NCBI GenBank assembly: GCA_017992575.1
Contig: JAGOOJ010000004.1
Coordinates: 1-23,791 of the forward strand
DNA length: 23,791 nucleotides
Source: Candidatus Moraniibacteriota bacterium
GTDB lineage: Bacteria; Patescibacteriota; Minisyncoccia; Moranbacterales; UBA1568
Direction of reading: 5' to 3'
Below are positions 21,239-23,791 of this stretch, one piece after another; position 1 is the stretch's first letter, and the number at the start of each line of letters is the position of its first letter. The notes under the pieces are model-generated. The model saw only the letters and a program-made list of their open reading frames with translations. It was not told where the DNA came from and did no database searches. A program made the translations under genes and the position numbers.

Positions 21239-22555
21239 ATGTCAACGATTCAAAGAGTACTTGCCGGCAACATCACCGGCATGATCGGTGCCGCAGTCCG
21301 TACTTGCGGATTCGTCGAGACCGTCCGTGACCAGAAGCATCGCCAGTTCATCGTCTTGCGTGACGGCTCTGGAACGGTCCAGCTCATCCACGAGAAAAAC
21401 CCCGAGCAAGCAAAGCTGGCGGCCGAAATCGCCGCCCTGCGCGTCGGTTCGGCCATCGAGGTGTCCGGCACCGTCGTGGCCAGTCCGCAGGTGAAGCTCG
21501 GTGGCGTCGAGGTGGTTATCGATACGCTTACGGTCCACGGGCCGGCGTTCGAACAACTTCCCGTGACGCACGATTCGAGCCTCGAGCTCAGGATGGACTA
21601 TCGCCATGTGAGTCTACGCTTCCCGGAATCGCAACTCATCATGCGCGTTCAGACCACCATGGAGTGGGCGATGCGCCAGTACTGGCACAACCTCGGGTTC
21701 GTCGAGATTCACTCACCGAAACTCATGGGCACTGCCAGTGAATCGGGAGCGGAGCTGTTCTCCCTGCCGTACTTCGGCAACCGGACCGCCTACCTCGCCC
21801 AATCGCCGCAGTTCTACAAGCAGATGGCGATGGTCGGCGGCATCGAACGCGTCTTCGAGATCGGTCCCGTGTTCCGTGCCAATCCATCCTTCACCTCCCG
21901 GCATGACACCGAGTTCACTTCGGTCGATGTCGAGATAGCCTGGGTGACTTCCCACGAGGACGTCATGTCTCTCGAGGAACACTGGCTCGTTTCAGTACTC
22001 CAGGCAATCAAGGAAGCTCATGGTGATGAGATCGAAAGGGTCTTCGGCGCCGAAGTGGTCATTCCGGAGCTACCTTTCCCGCGAGTCACCCTCGAAAGGG
22101 CGCGGGAGATACTGGCCGGACGCGGTCACATGATCGCGCACAAGGCGGACCTCGACCCGGCCGGGGAGCGGCTATTGGCTCAGTACATTGCGAAGGAATA
22201 CGGTCACGAGTTCGTTTTCGTGACCGATTACCCCGTCTCTGTCCGTGCCTTCTACCACATGCGGCAGGAGAACGACCCCGAAACCACCAAGAGCTTCGAC
22301 CTGCTCTGGAAGGGGGTGGAGGTGACGACGGGGGCGCAACGTGAGCATCGGCTGGCGCAGTTGCGAGCCCAGGCGATCGAGAAGGGCATCACGCCCGAGT
22401 CGCTCGCAGACTATCTGGGCTTCTTCCACCACGGCTGCCCGCCACATGGAGGGTTCGGCGCCGGTCTGACGCGGCTCCTCATGCTCCTGCTCAACCGGGA
22501 CAACGTGAGAGAGGTCACCTACGTCTATCGCGGGCCAAACCGCCTGCGGCCGTAA
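21239..22555 (+). CDS. aspS: Aspartyl-tRNA synthetase, archaeal/eukaryotic type (AspRS2)
   Basis: Charges tRNA-Asp, and tRNA-Asn too if non-discriminating. At 438 residues it has the compact archaeal form, without the large insertion domain of the usual bacterial AspRS (about 590). OB-fold: FVETVRDQKHRQFIVLRDGSG (24-45, in part). Flipping loop TASESGAELF (165-174), then YLAQSPQFYKQM (185-196). Motif 2 is FRANPSFTSRHDTEFTSVDVE (from 212, in part), and motif 3 is GFGAGLTRLLMLLL. Catalytic Arg and Asp/Glu residues look intact. SD module TCCTGTGAAAGGA is identical to that of its neighbour. Strongest GC bias in the window. A terminator follows at 22579. A second, ordinary AspRS probably exists elsewhere (inference). 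Confidence 0.88.
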   Translation: MSTIQRVLAGNITGMIGAAVRTCGFVETVRDQKHRQFIVLRDGSGTVQLIHEKNPEQAKLAAEIAALRVGSAIEVSGTVVASPQVKLGGVEVVIDTLTVHGPAFEQLPVTHDSSLELRMDYRHVSLRFPESQLIMRVQTTMEWAMRQYWHNLGFVEIHSPKLMGTASESGAELFSLPYFGNRTAYLAQSPQFYKQMAMVGGIERVFEIGPVFRANPSFTSRHDTEFTSVDVEIAWVTSHEDVMSLEEHWLVSVLQAIKEAHGDEIERVFGAEVVIPELPFPRVTLERAREILAGRGHMIAHKADLDPAGERLLAQYIAKEYGHEFVFVTDYPVSVRAFYHMRQENDPETTKSFDLLWKGVEVTTGAQREHRLAQLRAQAIEKGITPESLADYLGFFHHGCPPHGGFGAGLTRLLMLLLNRDNVREVTYVYRGPNRLRP

Positions 22556-22578
22556 GTCATCCGCAGAACCTGCGAGTT

Positions 22579-22613
22579 ACCGGACACCATTACGTATGGT
22601 ATCCGGTTTTTTT
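22579..22613 (+). terminator. Strong intrinsic terminator of the synthetase pair
   Basis: ACCGGACACCAT, loop TACGT, ATGGTATCCGGT with one C-A mismatch, then seven T. Confidence 0.92.
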
Positions 22614-22615
22614 AT

Positions 22616-22644
22616 TTGCCAATGACCCGAAATTTTGATAGATT
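22616..22644 (+). promoter_or_regulatory. Promoter of the peptidase E gene
   Basis: TTGCCA (22616-22621), 17-bp spacer, TAGATT (22639-22644). Start would be about 22651, only about 5 nt before ATG 22656, so the mRNA may be nearly leaderless. Confidence 0.5.
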
Positions 22645-22655
22645 ATTTTCAGCTT

Positions 22656-23405
22656 ATGAAAACTGTAAAAACTATCATTGCTATCGGTGGCGGGGAATTA
22701 AAGGATCTAGAAACCCTTCCAATTGACCGCACTATTATACAACTCTCGCGGAAAAAATCTCCTCGTGTTTTGTTTATTCCAACAGCAAGTAATGATTCTT
22801 TTGGGTACTGGGAAACCTTCCAGGCTGTGTACGGAAAGAAGCTTGGTTGTAAAACGGATGTTCTTTTTCTTGTCCGTGAAAAATTAGCGTATGAAGAAAT
22901 AGAGAAAAAAATATTGGCAGCAGATATCGTTTATGTGGGTGGCGGAAACACGTTGCGAATGCTGAGAATTTGGCGAAAATATGGTGTTGATCTCCTGCTT
23001 CGCAGGGCTTACGAAAAGGGAATTATTCTTTCTGGGTTGAGCGCGGGAGCCATATGCTGGTTTCTTTATGGGTCGAGCGACTCCCGATCCTTTATGAAGA
23101 ATGGGAAACCGTCGAGTGCACTCATGCGTCTACGAGGACTCGGTTTTTTGCCGTTTACTTTAAGCCCGCACCATATTCGGGAGAAGAGACTGCGTGATCC
23201 GGGGATACAGGAGATTATGCAACGCACTCCTGGCATTGCCTTGGCACTGGATGACTGTAGTGCTATGTGTTTTCGAGGAGATGAGTACGAGGTATTAACA
23301 GCGAGGAGGGGCGTGGGTGTGAGGAAAGTATTTTCAAAAAAAGGTAAAATTGAAGTTTATGCGGTAGCAAGTAAGGGTTTGATAAGTGATCTTGCGCACA
23401 AATAG
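22656..23405 (+). CDS. Peptidase E-like protein (family S51)
   Basis: S51 peptidases include dipeptidase E, which releases N-terminal Asp, and cyanophycinase, which cuts beta-Asp-Arg. The 249 residues show IIAIGGGE at the start, VYVGGGNTLRML (93-104), and the nucleophile elbow SGLSAGA with S129. H172/H173 in SPHHIREKR is a likely catalytic His, and ALALDDCSAM is a late conserved segment. The frame is open upstream to 22635, but ATG 22656 fits the family start. AT-rich, in contrast to the synthetases upstream. Own promoter; the 3' UTR holds the second direct repeat. Exact substrate unknown. Confidence 0.88.
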   Translation: MKTVKTIIAIGGGELKDLETLPIDRTIIQLSRKKSPRVLFIPTASNDSFGYWETFQAVYGKKLGCKTDVLFLVREKLAYEEIEKKILAADIVYVGGGNTLRMLRIWRKYGVDLLLRRAYEKGIILSGLSAGAICWFLYGSSDSRSFMKNGKPSSALMRLRGLGFLPFTLSPHHIREKRLRDPGIQEIMQRTPGIALALDDCSAMCFRGDEYEVLTARRGVGVRKVFSKKGKIEVYAVASKGLISDLAHK

Positions 23406-23437
23406 TAATGGGTAATTGAGGTCTTGGGTCCTTGCTA

Positions 23438-23480
23438 CCCCGACAATTATTAAATTCCCAGGAGTATGTAGGCCGGGTTC
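23438..23480 (+). repeat. Direct repeat copy 2 (candidate right attachment/duplication site)
   Basis: Matches 18452-18494 at 40 of 43 positions (differences at the 22nd, 28th and 31st base). Preceded by a decayed tRNA-Pro 3' half (GGTCTTG at 23420-23426) and followed by a shorter version of the tail ending ACCCCGACAAAG (23510-23521). AGGAG (23460-23464) can pair with CTCCT (23480-23484). Confidence 0.85.
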
Positions 23481-23533
23481 TCCTCCCAAGGCGGACAGGG
23501 ATTCTGCTTACCCCGACAAAGAACATCAAAAAT

Positions 23534-23557
23534 CCGAGGCTCGTACCTCGGTTTTTT
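23534..23557 (+). terminator. Intrinsic terminator after peptidase E and the repeat
   Basis: CCGAGG (23534-23539), loop CTCGTA, CCTCGG (23546-23551), six T. Confidence 0.92.
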
Positions 23558-23562
23558 ATCTA

Positions 23563-23591
23563 TTGACAGAAAAGTAACTGAGGCGTATGGT
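23563..23591 (+). promoter_or_regulatory. Promoter of the truncated last gene
   Basis: TTGACA (23563-23568), 17-bp spacer, TATGGT (23586-23591). It starts directly after the terminator. Leader length to ATG 23741 is about 143 nt. Confidence 0.65.
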
Positions 23592-23594
23592 TGA

Positions 23595-23670
23595 AAGTCC
23601 CTTTTTGGATGGGAAAGCCCATTAAATCACCCTTTACGAGGGACTTCCAAAAAGGTGGTACCTTTTTTTT
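23595..23670 (+). promoter_or_regulatory. Candidate transcription attenuator with mutually exclusive stems
   Basis: Form A: AAGTCCCT (23595-23602) with AGGGACTT (23639-23646), plus a hairpin AAAAAGGT (23649-23656) with ACCTTTTT (23660-23667) ending in T. Form B: CCTTTTTGGA (23600-23609) with TCCAAAAAGG (23646-23655), which uses bases of both form-A stems. ATGGG/CCCAT (23609-23622) is an inner hairpin in either form. The layout is that of a terminator/antiterminator switch; the trigger is unknown. Confidence 0.5.
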
Positions 23671-23740
23671 CAAACCCGGGGCTCTCCCTCCCTTCGTCAT
23701 CATGTGAGGGGCAACCCTTAGTTTTCCGAGAGGAAACACC

Positions 23741-23791
23741 ATGAATGACGATTTTGACTTTTCGGCCCTGATTACGGGGTCGGACCATGGA
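23741..23791 (+). CDS. Start of an unidentified gene (cut by window edge)
   Basis: ATG 23741 is preceded by AGAGGA (23730-23735), a good SD at 5 nt. The 17 visible codons read MNDDFDFSALITGSDHG and stay open to the edge. Too short to identify. The long structured leader and own promoter suggest a regulated gene. Confidence 0.6.
   Translation, partial: MNDDFDFSALITGSDHG

Larger units (their letters stand above)
18452..23480 (+). mobile_element. Candidate tRNA-associated genomic island (no integrase visible)
   Basis: Bounded by the two 43-bp direct repeats; the left one starts in the 3' end of tRNA-Pro. The right one is preceded by GGTCTTG...GTCC...CCCCGA (23420-23443), which reads as a decayed copy of the tRNA 3' half. 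The synthetase genes inside are GC-rich: 42 of 60 bases are G/C at 22321-22380, against 18 of 60 in peptidase E at 22861-22920. No integrase, transposase or terminal inverted repeat is seen, so this would be an old or trans-mobilised insertion, or a local duplication. Confidence 0.35.

Noticed and set aside
23654..23662. GGTGGTACC resembling the T-box antiterminator motif
   Set aside because: The surrounding T-box consensus (AGGGTGG...ACCGCG), Stem I with a specifier loop and a downstream GC-rich terminator are not there. The match is explained by the palindromic A/T-rich hairpin.
1..23791. CRISPR array, IS element, rRNA operon
   Set aside because: No regularly spaced repeats, transposase motifs, terminal inverted repeats or rRNA signatures were found on either strand.

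Overview
The window looks like chromosome from a small-genome bacterium, most likely a Patescibacteria/CPR member of the Parcubacteria type (inference). Supporting signs are densely packed short operons, many genes without a Shine-Dalgarno (SD) sequence, a Lys-rich N-terminal tail on HisRS, an NDP kinase with an internal insertion, ComEC split into two genes, and a tRNA with no encoded CCA. UGA is a normal stop (for example at the ends of the DUF1653, lepB and dgkA genes), which argues against the code-25 lineages Gracilibacteria and Absconditabacteria. Promoters are easy to see: many units carry a TTGNNN-17 bp-TATNNT pair, and many genes end in clear intrinsic terminators.

Layout. 1-3636: the 3' end of gyrB, a DUF1653 gene, an orphan gene with its own promoter and terminator, a zinc-ribbon gene plus rplY (bL25), and an orphan structured RNA with its own promoter and terminator. 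3733-5925, minus strand: LCP envelope protein then pth. 6040-10111: lepB, hisS, HIT, rpsU, yqeY, ybeY, dgkA. 10288-12979: ftsA and ftsZ. 13071-17682: an L,D-transpeptidase, nrdR, the split comEC pair and ndk. This part is housekeeping and envelope biology: division (FtsA/FtsZ), peptidoglycan crosslinking and polymer attachment (L,D-transpeptidase, LCP), lipid-carrier recycling (DgkA), secretion (LepB), translation and DNA uptake.

17769-23791 is the accessory part. It opens with a perfect-consensus promoter driving a very structured transcript that contains a 72-codon GTG ORF. Next is a knot of tRNA-derived sequence: a tRNA-Pro-like 5' half, two perfect hairpins, a complete tRNA-Pro(GGG), and a tail whose end resembles the 3' half of another tRNA. 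A 43-bp direct repeat (40/43 identical) starts in the last bases of the tRNA and recurs about 5 kb later, beside a decayed copy of the tRNA 3' half. Between the repeats lie an amidohydrolase, a class-II AsnRS-like synthetase, an archaeal-type AspRS and a peptidase E (S51) homologue. The synthetase pair is visibly richer in GC than its surroundings. This looks like an imported island at a tRNA gene, with a possible aspartate/asparagine theme. The window ends in a leader with two mutually exclusive pairings, resembling an attenuator, in front of a truncated gene.
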